DNA of 64,000 nucleotides from Bacillota bacterium (lineage in GTDB: Bacteria; Bacillota; Bacilli; Paenibacillales; NBRC-103111): assembly GCA_023388055.1 (NCBI GenBank), contig JAEWGW010000011.1:365502-429501 (forward strand), written 5' to 3'. The notes beneath the pieces are model-generated. The model worked only from the letters and a program-made list of their open reading frames with translations, was not told the DNA's origin and did not search any database. A program made the position numbers and the translations under genes. Positions within the stretch are counted from its first letter, which is position 1; every line of letters starts with the position of its first letter. Below, one piece after another: positions 1-8,092 of the stretch.

Positions 1-1
1 G

Positions 2-490
2 GAGGCCTGCAGGAGCCAATGGCCCGCTATTTTCCTGCTGACGGGAGATTTGCTCACAGTTGAGCACTATGTGGGACAAGCCTTAAGCGCGGGCAAGCAG
101 GTGTTTCTCCATGTGGATTTTATTATGGGCTTGGGAGGAGACCCCATCGTGATGAAGTATATCGCAGAGAAGGTGCGTCCCACCGGGATCATCTCCACCA
201 AAAGCCACTTCGTCAAACATGCCAAACGAAACGGGCTGATGGCCATCCAGCGCCTGTTTCTGATTGATACGGGAGCGCTGCAGCATGGCATCCAGAACAT
301 TGAGCAAAGCGGGCCGGATGCGGTGGAGATTATGCCGGGCCTCATTCCCCGGGTTATCCGGGAGCTGAAAACCCGCGTCAACGTGCCGATTATAGCGGGA
401 GGGCTGATCCGCGACCACAGCGAAATCCATACGGCGCTGGAGGCCGGAGCTATGGCGGTGTCCATGGGGGATAAGCGGCTTTGGGTATGA
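2..490 (+). CDS. glpP: Glycerol-3-phosphate-responsive antiterminator GlpP, 5' end outside the window
   Basis: The reading frame is already open at the first base, so the start codon lies upstream and about 162 residues are present. The chain matches the GlpP TIM-barrel family: an HVDF segment after a conserved beta strand, an ISTKSHFVKHAK segment, the AIQRLFLIDTGAL block, the EIMPGLIPRVI block and the final IIAGGLI phosphate-binding loop. Known GlpP proteins bind glycerol-3-phosphate and act on leader mRNAs of glycerol genes to prevent early termination. A large hairpin with a T-run lies 135 bp downstream and a glycerol-3-phosphate-type ABC transporter follows, so local control is plausible. 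The family call is firm; the target is inferred. Confidence 0.93.
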   Translation, partial: EACRSQWPAIFLLTGDLLTVEHYVGQALSAGKQVFLHVDFIMGLGGDPIVMKYIAEKVRPTGIISTKSHFVKHAKRNGLMAIQRLFLIDTGALQHGIQNIEQSGPDAVEIMPGLIPRVIRELKTRVNVPIIAGGLIRDHSEIHTALEAGAMAVSMGDKRLWV

Positions 491-624
491 CAGCTGCCTC
501 CTGCGGAGATTTACAAACTCTTCATCTGGAGATAATCTGCGGTTAACAATGGCGGGCTACTATAGGAACAAGCAGGACAAGCAAAAGAGAGTTAACTGAA
601 TACGCATAGGGTAGAGTCGAGGAG

Positions 625-709
625 AAAACCCTTTTATGCAGCCAGCAAGCAAGCACATACACATGCGTGTATTCGTGAATGCTGTTTGAAGCCGCATAAA
701 GGGTTTTTT
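625..709 (+). terminator. Large imperfect hairpin with T-run, terminator or attenuator
   Basis: The left arm at 625-639 pairs with the right arm at 694-707 (14 pairs with one bulged base). Inside lies a perfect 6-bp stem at 657-662 and 667-672 with a 4-base loop, so the whole span folds into one long hairpin. The right arm runs into a T-rich tract ending near 716. It may simply end glpP transcription. Because it also sits directly before the phosphatase and ugp genes, it could be a GlpP-controlled attenuator, as in glp leaders of Bacillus. Confidence 0.6.
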
Positions 710-740
710 GGGTTTTCTCAGGAAAGGGGCTGCAGGTAGA

Positions 741-1541
741 TTGCCGGAGGTTTGGAAGTACGAGGGTTATTTTTTTGATTTGGACGGGACCATTTATCTG
801 GGTGAACGGCTTTTGCCCGGGGTCCCGGAGAGTCTGGACCAGCTGCGGCGGTCCGGCAAAAAAGTTATGTTCCTGAGCAATACCACCACCCGGACGCGCC
901 AGGAATGTGCGGAGCGTCTGCGTCGGCTGGGGCTTGTGGCCTATGAGCAGGAAATTATTACTGCCGGGTATGCGTCGGCCGTTTATCTGAGGGATGTGTC
1001 TCCCAGTCCGGTGGTCTATGCCATCGGGGAGCCAGCCCTGCTGAAGGAGCTCATCTTGGCCGGGGTGGATTGCACTGGAAATCCACTGGCCGCTACTCAC
1101 GTGCTGGTGGGCATGGATACCCGCTTCGATTACCATAAGCTGCATCAGGCAGCCCGTGCTCTTCGCAACGGTGCCCAGCTGATTGCTGCCAACCCCGATC
1201 CCAACTGCCCCGTGGAGAATGACCTTCTCCCGGATACCTGGCCGCTGGTCAAGGCGATTGAAACGGCAGGCTGCGCCAGCACCGGTATGGTTATCGGCAA
1301 ACCCTCCGCTTATTATGCCGCCAAGGTACTGGAGGAATCGAAGCTCCAGGCGGAGCACTGTCTGATGGTAGGGGACAGGCTGGAGACGGATGTGCGCTTC
1401 GGCATTATTCACGGCTTCGGCACAGCGCTGGTGCTGACCGGGGCGGCATCCCGGGAGGAGCTGGAGCAATCGGGCCTGCGGCCGGATTACGTGTGGAGCA
1501 CCATGGAGGAGCTGTTAACCGCCATGTCCGCCTCCTTGTAA
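741..1541 (+). CDS. HAD-superfamily phosphatase, subfamily IIA (NagD/YutF-like)
   Basis: The protein of about 266 residues opens with the HAD motif FFDLDGTIYLGE (nucleophile Asp 13 and Asp 15 from this start), followed by the NTTTRT motif II region, a class-IIA cap domain, and the C-terminal GKPSAYYA and MVGDRLETDV motifs that place the remaining acidic and lysine residues. I chose the TTG at 741 because AAAGGGG lies 11 bases upstream and family members start just before this point; an in-frame TTG at 708 lies inside the hairpin. HAD-IIA enzymes dephosphorylate small sugar or polyol phosphates, including glycerol phosphates. Its place between glpP and ugpBAE suggests a glycerol-phosphate substrate, which is inference only. 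Confidence 0.85.
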   Translation: MPEVWKYEGYFFDLDGTIYLGERLLPGVPESLDQLRRSGKKVMFLSNTTTRTRQECAERLRRLGLVAYEQEIITAGYASAVYLRDVSPSPVVYAIGEPALLKELILAGVDCTGNPLAATHVLVGMDTRFDYHKLHQAARALRNGAQLIAANPDPNCPVENDLLPDTWPLVKAIETAGCASTGMVIGKPSAYYAAKVLEESKLQAEHCLMVGDRLETDVRFGIIHGFGTALVLTGAASREELEQSGLRPDYVWSTMEELLTAMSASL

Positions 1542-1679
1542 GGGACAAACAATATTTACACCCGCTTCACATTGCGATAATCCTGTTCGTTTGCTGATTT
1601 GCTAGAGTGATAGCAGCAAGCGGGCGCCAGGGGAAGCGGAAGCATAATCACAATCCAGTATAAAAAAGGAGAGAAAAGC

Positions 1680-3044
1680 ATGCGTTCCCATGTTCTGAAA
1701 GCGGCAAGTGCAGCACTCTGTTTCTCGGTATTGTTCGGCTGCGGCAACAACGGTACGGCTACCTCCGGAGCACCTGCAACCAGCACAAATCCAACCGGCA
1801 CCACAGCCAGCGGTGCCCCCAGTACCGCTCCTTCAACGGAAAGCAACGAGAAGGTGGAGCTGACCTTTTATTATCCCATTGCCGTAGGCGGCCCGCTCAC
1901 CACCACCATCGAGAATATGGCCAAGGAATTCACCAAGGAAAATCCCAATATTACCGTCAAACCCGTATATACCGGCAGCTACGCCGATACGGCGGTCAAA
2001 ACCCAGGCAGGTGTGCAAAGCAAAAGTCCTCCTGATGTGGCCGTGCTTCAATCCACCGAGCTGTTCAGCCTGCTGGATATGAACGCTGTCCTGCCTTTGG
2101 ACGATTATATCGCCAAGGAAGGCAGCAGCTACTTGAGCGATTTCTATCCCGCTTTTATGGCTAACTCCCAAACCGGCGGCAAAACCTGGAGCATTCCGTT
2201 CCAACGCAGCACCATCGTGCTTTATTACAATAAGCAAATGTTCAAGGATGCCGGTCTTGATCCGGAGAAGCCGCCGAAAACCTGGGAGGAAATGCGGGAT
2301 TACGCCAAAAAGCTAACCAAAGAAGGCCGTTGGGGCCTGGAGATTCCGGTAACGGGCTACGGGTACTGGATGCTGCAGACCTTCGCTCTGCAAAATGGCA
2401 AAAACCTGATGACCGAGGACGGCAAAAAGGTCATGTTCAACACTCCGGAAAATGTGGAAGGGCTGCAGTTCTGGAACGATCTGTCCCAGAAGGACAAGGT
2501 CATGCCTACCGGCGCTACGGAATGGGGAACGGTGCCCTCTGACTTTATCCAGGGAAAAACCGCCATGATGTACCATACCACCGGGAACCTGACTAACGTC
2601 AAAACCAATGCCAAGTTTGACTTCGGCGTGACCTACCTCCCTCAGAAGAAAAGCTATGGCAGCCCAACAGGCGGCGGCAACTTCTACATATTCAAGGATA
2701 TTGACAAGAAGAAGCAGGATGCAGCCTGGAAGTTCGTGAAGTTCATGACCGAAACCGAACGTGCCGCCCAGTGGAGCATGGACACCGGTTATGTGGCGGT
2801 GAGGAAGTCAGCCTATGAAACGGAACGCATGAAGAAATACGCCGCTGACTTCCCGCAGACGCTGGTGGCCCGGGACCAGCTGCAATATGCCGCTGCCGAG
2901 CTGTCCACCCATAATAACGGCAGGGTGATGAAGATCCTGAATGACCAGGTGCAGGCCGTGCTCACCGGAACCGAAACACCTGCAGATTCTCTGAAGAAGG
3001 CCCAGCAGGATGCGGACAAGGTGCTGGAGCCGTACAACAAATAA
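1680..3044 (+). CDS. ugpB: ABC transporter substrate-binding lipoprotein, UgpB-like
   Basis: This 454-residue protein has a lipoprotein signal ending in LFGC (lipid-carrying Cys 21), then a Thr/Ser/Pro-rich linker and a full family-1 extracellular binding domain. Shared with E. coli UgpB are the PVYTGSYADT segment, the PFQRSTIVLYYNKQMFKDAG segment and GLDPEKPPKTWEEM. UgpB captures glycerol-3-phosphate or glycerophosphodiesters for import. The ribosome site AAAAGGAG lies 9 bases before ATG 1680. Two permease genes in the ugpA-ugpE order follow, and glpP lies upstream, all supporting glycerol-3-phosphate over a sugar ligand. A sugar-specific member of the same family cannot be excluded. Confidence 0.8.
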   Translation: MRSHVLKAASAALCFSVLFGCGNNGTATSGAPATSTNPTGTTASGAPSTAPSTESNEKVELTFYYPIAVGGPLTTTIENMAKEFTKENPNITVKPVYTGSYADTAVKTQAGVQSKSPPDVAVLQSTELFSLLDMNAVLPLDDYIAKEGSSYLSDFYPAFMANSQTGGKTWSIPFQRSTIVLYYNKQMFKDAGLDPEKPPKTWEEMRDYAKKLTKEGRWGLEIPVTGYGYWMLQTFALQNGKNLMTEDGKKVMFNTPENVEGLQFWNDLSQKDKVMPTGATEWGTVPSDFIQGKTAMMYHTTGNLTNVKTNAKFDFGVTYLPQKKSYGSPTGGGNFYIFKDIDKKKQDAAWKFVKFMTETERAAQWSMDTGYVAVRKSAYETERMKKYAADFPQTLVARDQLQYAAAELSTHNNGRVMKILNDQVQAVLTGTETPADSLKKAQQDADKVLEPYNK

Positions 3045-3056
3045 CACAGGTTTTCG

Positions 3057-3205
3057 CCACAGCTGCGGTTAGAGTAGCAGTTACCCTACCGCAGCTTGTG
3101 GAAGGAACCACAATGGACCAAGTTATTACCAGAAGATCCTTCAAATTGGCTTCGCCAATTTCGAAGCTTCCGTAACATATCCGGCCTTCGGCAGGGACCA
3201 TGTTA
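3057..3205 (+). other. Three consecutive stem-loops between ugpB and ugpA
   Basis: Hairpin 1 pairs 3057-3069 with 3088-3101. Hairpin 2 pairs 3139-3150 with 3154-3166 around a TTC loop. Hairpin 3 pairs GTAACAT at 3172-3178 with ATGTTAC at 3199-3205 and contains a small inner GCC-TTC-GGC stem; it ends just before the ugpA ribosome site. None is followed by a T-run, so they look like mRNA-stability or processing elements that favour the binding protein over the permeases, rather than terminators. Confidence 0.6.
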
Positions 3206-3226
3206 CTCAGAATAGGAGGCACAATC

Positions 3227-4123
3227 TTGAATGGCAGACTGATCTCCCCGCGTTTCAAAACGAATGCCTTTGCCTGGCTGCTCCTGCTGCCTTCCTTGTT
3301 ATTCCTCTTTTTGTTTACCTTTTATCCCATTGCCAAAACCATCCGGCTCAGCTTCTTCCGGGCGGATCTGGCGCATCCGGAGCCGGTTTTTGCCGGTGCG
3401 AACCAGTATGTGGACATGGTGAAGGATCCGATTTTTCAAAAGGTGATGCTGAACAACCTGTGGTTTGCTTTGGGTACCGTCCCCATTTCCATCGGACTTG
3501 CACTGCTGATGGCGGTGTTTGCCAACAAAGCGCTGCGGGGAACCAGCTTTATGCGGGTGGCTTTCTTTTATCCGACGCTGATGCCCATGATCGCCGCCGC
3601 CAACGTGTGGCTGTTCATCTATACGCCCCAATACGGGCTGTTGAGCCGTGCCGTCGGCTGGTTCAGCAATGCCTCCAATATCAACTGGCTGGGTTCGCCC
3701 GGAACAGTCATGTGGGCTTTGATCGCCATGGTCGTATGGAAGGAAGCCGGTTATTTTATGATTTTTTATCTGGCCGGGCTGCAGAATATTTCACCGGAGC
3801 TGTATGAATCTGCCCAGGTGGACGGAGTAGGACGATGGACAGTGTTCCGGAAGATTACCTTCCCTCTTTTGATGCCGACGACTCTGTTTGTAACCATTAT
3901 TGCCCTGACCAATTCCTTCAAGCTGGTAGACCATCTGTTGATCATGACCAAGGGCGGCCCCAACAATTCCAGCAGTCTGCTCTTGTACTATATATACGAA
4001 ACGGCGTTCAGCTTCTGGGATCAAGGGATGGCGGCGGCGTTGACGGTTGTGATGGTAGCGGTGCTCTTGTTGTTGGCCGCCTTAAATTTCTTGGGTATGG
4101 ACAAACGGATTCATTATCACTAG
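3227..4123 (+). CDS. ugpA: ABC transporter permease, UgpA-like
   Basis: The protein has 298 residues and six predicted membrane segments. It carries the inner-membrane EAA loop (ELYESAQVDGVGRWTVFRKI), which docks onto the ATPase. I chose TTG 3227 because AGGAGG ends 7 bases before it and the product then begins just ahead of the first membrane helix; an in-frame ATG at 3200 lies inside hairpin 3 of the leader. The length matches E. coli UgpA (295). It forms the transmembrane channel with the next gene. No ATPase gene is near, so a shared ATPase of the MsmX type is probably used. Confidence 0.82.
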   Translation: MNGRLISPRFKTNAFAWLLLLPSLLFLFLFTFYPIAKTIRLSFFRADLAHPEPVFAGANQYVDMVKDPIFQKVMLNNLWFALGTVPISIGLALLMAVFANKALRGTSFMRVAFFYPTLMPMIAAANVWLFIYTPQYGLLSRAVGWFSNASNINWLGSPGTVMWALIAMVVWKEAGYFMIFYLAGLQNISPELYESAQVDGVGRWTVFRKITFPLLMPTTLFVTIIALTNSFKLVDHLLIMTKGGPNNSSSLLLYYIYETAFSFWDQGMAAALTVVMVAVLLLLAALNFLGMDKRIHYH

Positions 4124-4144
4124 AGGAAAAAGAAAGGCGATTAT

Positions 4145-4957
4145 ATGCTCCCGACAAAATGGAAAATTGAACGCGGACTGATGCTGCTGCTGTCTGTGCT
4201 GTGGCTGGTTCCGCTGATATGGATGGCGGTAACGGCTTTCCGCCCCAAGCAGGTGGCGTTGGATTCCCTGTTTTCCCTGCAGTTCACCCTGGACAACTTC
4301 GGCCGGGTGTGGGAGGCGGCTCCTTTTGCCCAATATTATGTAAACACTGTGCTGCTGGTGGTCGCCGTGTTCGCTGTGCAGATGCTCACTGTGACTATGG
4401 CTGCATATGCGTTTGCAAGGCTGGAATTCTGGGGAAAAACGGTGGTGTTCCTGTTATTCCTGGTGCAAATTATGGTGCCGGCGGATGTTCTGATTTTCCC
4501 CAATTACAGTGTGCTTAAGGAGCTTTCTCTGCTGGACACGAAGCTGGGTATTATGCTGCCGTATTACGCCTCGGCCTTCGGTATTTTTCTGCTCCGGCAA
4601 ACCTTTAAGACGCTGCCCTCCGAGCTGGATGATGCTGCCGTTGTGGAGGGAGCCTCCAAGTGGCGGATTCTCTGGACCATCTATGTGCCGTTGTCCCGTC
4701 CGGCGTACCTGGCCTTTGCCCTGGTTTCCGTCAGCTATCAATGGAATAATTTCCTGTGGCCCCTCATTGTCACTAACTCAGTAGAGAACCGGCCCTTAAC
4801 TGTAGGGCTGGCGATCTTCGCCCAATCCTTCGAGGTGGGCGCCCAATGGACGGAGGTCAGCGCCGCCACCTTGCTGGTGATTGCGCCTTTGATGCTGCTA
4901 TTCCTGCTGTTCCAGCGCCAATTTATCAACAGCTTCATCCATTCGGGAATTAAGTAG
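4145..4957 (+). CDS. ugpE: ABC transporter permease, UgpE-like
   Basis: This 270-residue integral membrane protein is the second permease of the transporter. Its N-terminal 'WLVPLIWMAVTAFRPK' helix is typical of the MalG/UgpE class, and the EAA loop is seen as ELDDAAVVEGASKWRIL. It begins 21 bp after ugpA, suggesting one transcript. No gene for a cytoplasmic ATPase follows; the next gene has its own promoter. The class is certain, while glycerol-3-phosphate as substrate is inferred from the neighbouring glpP and the UgpB-like binding protein. Confidence 0.82.
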   Translation: MLPTKWKIERGLMLLLSVLWLVPLIWMAVTAFRPKQVALDSLFSLQFTLDNFGRVWEAAPFAQYYVNTVLLVVAVFAVQMLTVTMAAYAFARLEFWGKTVVFLLFLVQIMVPADVLIFPNYSVLKELSLLDTKLGIMLPYYASAFGIFLLRQTFKTLPSELDDAAVVEGASKWRILWTIYVPLSRPAYLAFALVSVSYQWNNFLWPLIVTNSVENRPLTVGLAIFAQSFEVGAQWTEVSAATLLVIAPLMLLFLLFQRQFINSFIHSGIK

Positions 4958-5032
4958 ATACAGTATAAAATAACTTTCATTCCCACATTAAATTTATTTA
5001 TCGAACAGACGAGTTTCTGTGTGAAAAAGTTA

Positions 5033-5061
5033 TAGACACACTGAACCCCTTACCGTATAAT
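5033..5061 (+). promoter_or_regulatory. Sigma-A-type promoter of the amino-acid exchanger gene
   Basis: A -35 box TAGACA (5033-5038) and a perfect -10 box TATAAT (5056-5061) are separated by 17 bp. The start codon lies 54 bp downstream. Confidence 0.75.
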
Positions 5062-5109
5062 TTGACTAGCTGTCAATTGCTGGGTCAATTAACCGTAGAG
5101 GGGTCAACT
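5062..5109 (+). promoter_or_regulatory. Repeated GTCAA half-sites in the leader, candidate operator
   Basis: An inverted repeat TTGAC-N5-GTCAA occupies 5062-5076, immediately after the -10 box. Further GTCAA copies begin at 5084 and 5104, the last overlapping the ribosome site. A regulator binding here would block transcription start. No partner regulator can be named. Confidence 0.4.
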
Positions 5110-5114
5110 GTCGT

Positions 5115-6428
5115 ATGTCAAAGGAAACATTGAAGAAATCGGTTACAACCATTGAAGCGCTGGCCATTGTGGTCGGGATGATCATCGGGTCCGGGATATT
5201 CCTGAAGCCCGCCATTGTGCTGGGGCATGCCGGCTCCCAATGGATGAGCATTCTGGCATGGGTGGTAGGTGGTGTGATTACACTGGCCTCCGCTCTGACT
5301 GTAGCGGAAATTGCTGCGGCGATTCCCAAGTCGGGAGGATTGTATACTTATCTGGAGGAGCTCTACGGCGGTATATTCGGCTTTCTGCTGGGCTGGGTGC
5401 AGGCAGTCATATCCTATCCGGCGTCCGTAGCGGCTCTGGCCATTGCCTTCGCCACCTATTCCGGCTACTTTCTGCCGATGGGCGGCCTTGTACAAAAGCT
5501 GGTGGCTGTAGGGATTCTGCTATTTATTCTATTGATGAATGTGCTCTCCACCAAATACGGCGGCATCATCCAGACGGTTGCCACTGCGGGCAAGCTGGTG
5601 CCGGTTATCGGGATTATTGCGGTGGGGCTAATCAGCGGGGATGCGCCGGGTTTTGCCGGGATCAGCACGGGAGCAACGGCAGCGGGCTTCGGCGCGGCTG
5701 TTCTGGGCACACTCTGGGCGTACGACGGCTGGATCGGGGTTACCAATATGGCGGGAGAAATCCGGAATCCGGCCAAAACGCTGCCGCGGGTGATCCTGGG
5801 CGGTGTGCTGTTTGTCATGGTGGTGTATGTCCTGTTTAACCTGGCTATTTTCCGGGCGCTTCCCTTTGACACGATTATCAATTCCAAAACACCGGGAGCC
5901 GACGCAGCCGATGCTCTCTTCGGCAATGGAGGCGGCGCCTTTATCACCGCGGGCATTATCGTATCGGTGCTTGGTGCGCTGAACGGCTATCTGATGACAG
6001 CAGCACGTGTGCCTCAGGCCATGGGCGAGCAGGGGCGGGTCCCCTTTTCCCGGGTGCTGGGCGCTGTTCATCCCCGGTTCAAAACACCTGCCAACGCTCT
6101 GATCTTCCAAGCGGCTCTGGCCGTGTTGTACATATTCTCCGGTACCTTCGATACTCTGACAGACCTGCTGGTTTTCGTTTTATGGATTTTCTTCACCATG
6201 GGTGTGTTCGGCGTGTTCCTGCTTCGCCGCCGCCATCAAGCCGAACCCGGCCGTTACCGGGTGCCGCTGTATCCCATTACACCGCTGATCGGCGTAATCG
6301 GAGGCGGGTACATTATTGTCAGCACCATCATGGCGGAGCCGGTGCGTTCCTTCATCGGAATCGGGATCACCTTGATCGGACTGCCTGTCTATTACTACAT
6401 GAAAAAGACACAATCCGCTGCGAATTGA
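5115..6428 (+). CDS. APC-family amino-acid permease, SteT-like exchanger
   Basis: The 437-residue protein has about 12 membrane segments. Near the N-terminus it shows IGSGIFLKP, the unwound substrate-binding segment of the APC/LAT fold, and later the conserved WAYDGW segment of the LAT-type exchangers. Length and overall pattern match B. subtilis SteT (438 residues), a serine/threonine exchanger, but specificity cannot be read from sequence alone. ATG 5115 is preceded by GAGGGGTC. The gene has its own promoter and a possible operator. It stands between the ugp genes and an MFS transporter and is probably transcribed alone or with the latter. Confidence 0.85.
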   Translation: MSKETLKKSVTTIEALAIVVGMIIGSGIFLKPAIVLGHAGSQWMSILAWVVGGVITLASALTVAEIAAAIPKSGGLYTYLEELYGGIFGFLLGWVQAVISYPASVAALAIAFATYSGYFLPMGGLVQKLVAVGILLFILLMNVLSTKYGGIIQTVATAGKLVPVIGIIAVGLISGDAPGFAGISTGATAAGFGAAVLGTLWAYDGWIGVTNMAGEIRNPAKTLPRVILGGVLFVMVVYVLFNLAIFRALPFDTIINSKTPGADAADALFGNGGGAFITAGIIVSVLGALNGYLMTAARVPQAMGEQGRVPFSRVLGAVHPRFKTPANALIFQAALAVLYIFSGTFDTLTDLLVFVLWIFFTMGVFGVFLLRRRHQAEPGRYRVPLYPITPLIGVIGGGYIIVSTIMAEPVRSFIGIGITLIGLPVYYYMKKTQSAAN

Positions 6429-6505
6429 GCATAAAAGGATATGGTATTCCGGACAAACGGCTCTTATACTGAAATCATCCGGTTATAAGGTGGAGCCACA
6501 TTACA

Positions 6506-7726
6506 ATGACAACGCATGATTCAAGCAAAACACCCACGAAGATCACAGAGCACGACTCCCGGACCGACTCCGGGGACAAGCAGCTTCCCACATTGCGGGG
6601 ACTGCAGTTTTGGCTGTACGCTACCAATATTTTATCACCCTATTTGCCCGTGTATTTCTCGGCTAAGGGGTACACCTCCTCGCAGATCGGCACCATGATG
6701 ATGCTGGGCCCGCTGCTTGCGGTATTGTTCCAGCCCTTCTGGGGGTATCTAAGCGATAAGCTGGGGACGGTCAAGAAGATCATCGCCGGTTTATGGGGGA
6801 TGTCCATTCTCTCCAGTATCGGTCTGTTCCAAAGTTCAAGCTACGGAAGTGCACTGTTTTTCGCCACGGCGGTGTACTTTTTCTGGTTGCCCACGCTGCC
6901 TCTGATGGACAGCATTACCATTAAAGCCACGGAAAAAAGAGGCGTAACCTACGGAAGCATCCGGCTGTTCGGGTCCATGGGCTATATGACCATTCTGATC
7001 GGCACGGGGCTGTTGTTCGGTTCCTTCATCGGAATTGGAAATTTATCCTATCTCTTCTGGGCATTGTGGATTCCTGCCCTGCTTCTGCTGCTCCGGCTCC
7101 GGGATGAGCCGACAGAAGGGGAGCGGATGACTCTTGCCTCGCTGAAGCCTATTCTGCAAAACAAATCCTTCCTCTGGTTTCTGCTGCTGGTCTTCATTAT
7201 GTCAGTGCCGCACCGGATGCATGATGTGATGTTCAGCCTGTATCTTCGCAATGCCGGAGGTTCGGAGGCGTTGGTAGGGTACTCCTGGGCACTGCATGCG
7301 TTATTCGAAATCCCGGCTTTTGCCCTGCTGAACAAATATCTGCATAAGGTCCGGGAGCTTACGCTGCTGGGTATCGTCTGCCTCTTGTACACCCTGCGGT
7401 GGACCGGCTATGCGCTGGCGCCCGAGCCTTGGGTGATGGTGCTGCTCCAGGCGGGAGCCATCGTCACCTATGCGGTATTCTGGCTTACGGCCGTGTACTA
7501 CACGGTCCGGGTGCTGCCCAAGCAGCTGATCTCCACCGGGCAATCCCTGTTGTCCATGGTGTATCTGGGGTTGGCGGGAATGACAGGCGGAACCGTTGGG
7601 GGCTGGTTGTTCGACCATTTCGGCGCCACCAGCATCTATTGGTTCGCGGCTGCTGCTTCGCTTTTTGCAGGCTGCGCCTTCCTGGCCACGGAGTTTGTCT
7701 CCCAGCGACGGACATTTCGGCGGTAG
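6506..7726 (+). CDS. MFS transporter (MFS_1-like / LacY-type fold)
   Basis: This 406-residue protein has a charged 30-residue N-terminal tail followed by about 12 membrane helices. A PVYFSAKGYTSSQIG segment after helix 1 and the motif-A loop GYLSDKLGTVKK between helices 2 and 3 mark it as an MFS member of the group that includes phenylpropionate-type permeases. It begins 77 bp after the exchanger gene and is closed by a terminator 20 bp past its stop. Substrate and direction of transport are not evident. Confidence 0.8.
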   Translation: MTTHDSSKTPTKITEHDSRTDSGDKQLPTLRGLQFWLYATNILSPYLPVYFSAKGYTSSQIGTMMMLGPLLAVLFQPFWGYLSDKLGTVKKIIAGLWGMSILSSIGLFQSSSYGSALFFATAVYFFWLPTLPLMDSITIKATEKRGVTYGSIRLFGSMGYMTILIGTGLLFGSFIGIGNLSYLFWALWIPALLLLLRLRDEPTEGERMTLASLKPILQNKSFLWFLLLVFIMSVPHRMHDVMFSLYLRNAGGSEALVGYSWALHALFEIPAFALLNKYLHKVRELTLLGIVCLLYTLRWTGYALAPEPWVMVLLQAGAIVTYAVFWLTAVYYTVRVLPKQLISTGQSLLSMVYLGLAGMTGGTVGGWLFDHFGATSIYWFAAAASLFAGCAFLATEFVSQRRTFRR

Positions 7727-7746
7727 GAGGAATTGGTTTAAAGCAG

Positions 7747-7776
7747 GCTGCTTCCCGTTCCGGGGAGCGGCTTTTT
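7747..7776 (+). terminator. Intrinsic terminator after the MFS gene
   Basis: A 10-bp stem (7747-7756 with 7762-7771, two G-U pairs) with a 5-base loop is followed by five T residues. Confidence 0.75.
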
Positions 7777-7795
7777 CGTTGTTCCGGTCTTTGCT

Positions 7796-7982
7796 TCTAA
7801 CGGCGGTAGGAGACGCTATTTGCTCCAAAAACGGGGTTTCCGGAATCTAACGGAAGCAGGAGACCTTATTGGGCAAAAATGGCGCATGCAGCGGAACAAA
7901 TAGCCCCAATAGAGGCTGTAGCCGCCGTTAAAATTTCTGAAGTAGGATTTTTGCTCAAATAAAGGCTTTCCCCACCGTTAGA
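7796..7982. repeat. Palindromic array of four ~40-bp intergenic repeats
   Basis: Two direct units begin at 7796 and 7846 (50-bp period) with TCTAACGG. Two units of the same pattern follow in inverted orientation, ending at about 7931 and 7982. The shared pattern is TAACGG, then a GGAGACC-like block, TTATT and GCAAAAA. The whole 190 bp can form a large cruciform. Otherwise the 7777-8092 gap holds only the next gene's promoter region, including a TATAAT at 8050-8055 and a repeated ATTCCAAATT at 8000 and 8034. No gene is seen in the gap. Confidence 0.7.
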
Positions 7983-8092
7983 ATCGGCCTAAACCTCTCA
8001 TTCCAAATTAAACATCCTGAAATGGTAACTTAATTCCAAATTGGACGTCTATAATACAGTTCGAGCTGATTTCAAACAAGGAGTGAATAACG

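Noticed and set aside
543..1469. 308-residue frame on the minus strand
   Set aside because: It is antisense to the HAD phosphatase and spans the attenuator hairpin; no family pattern.
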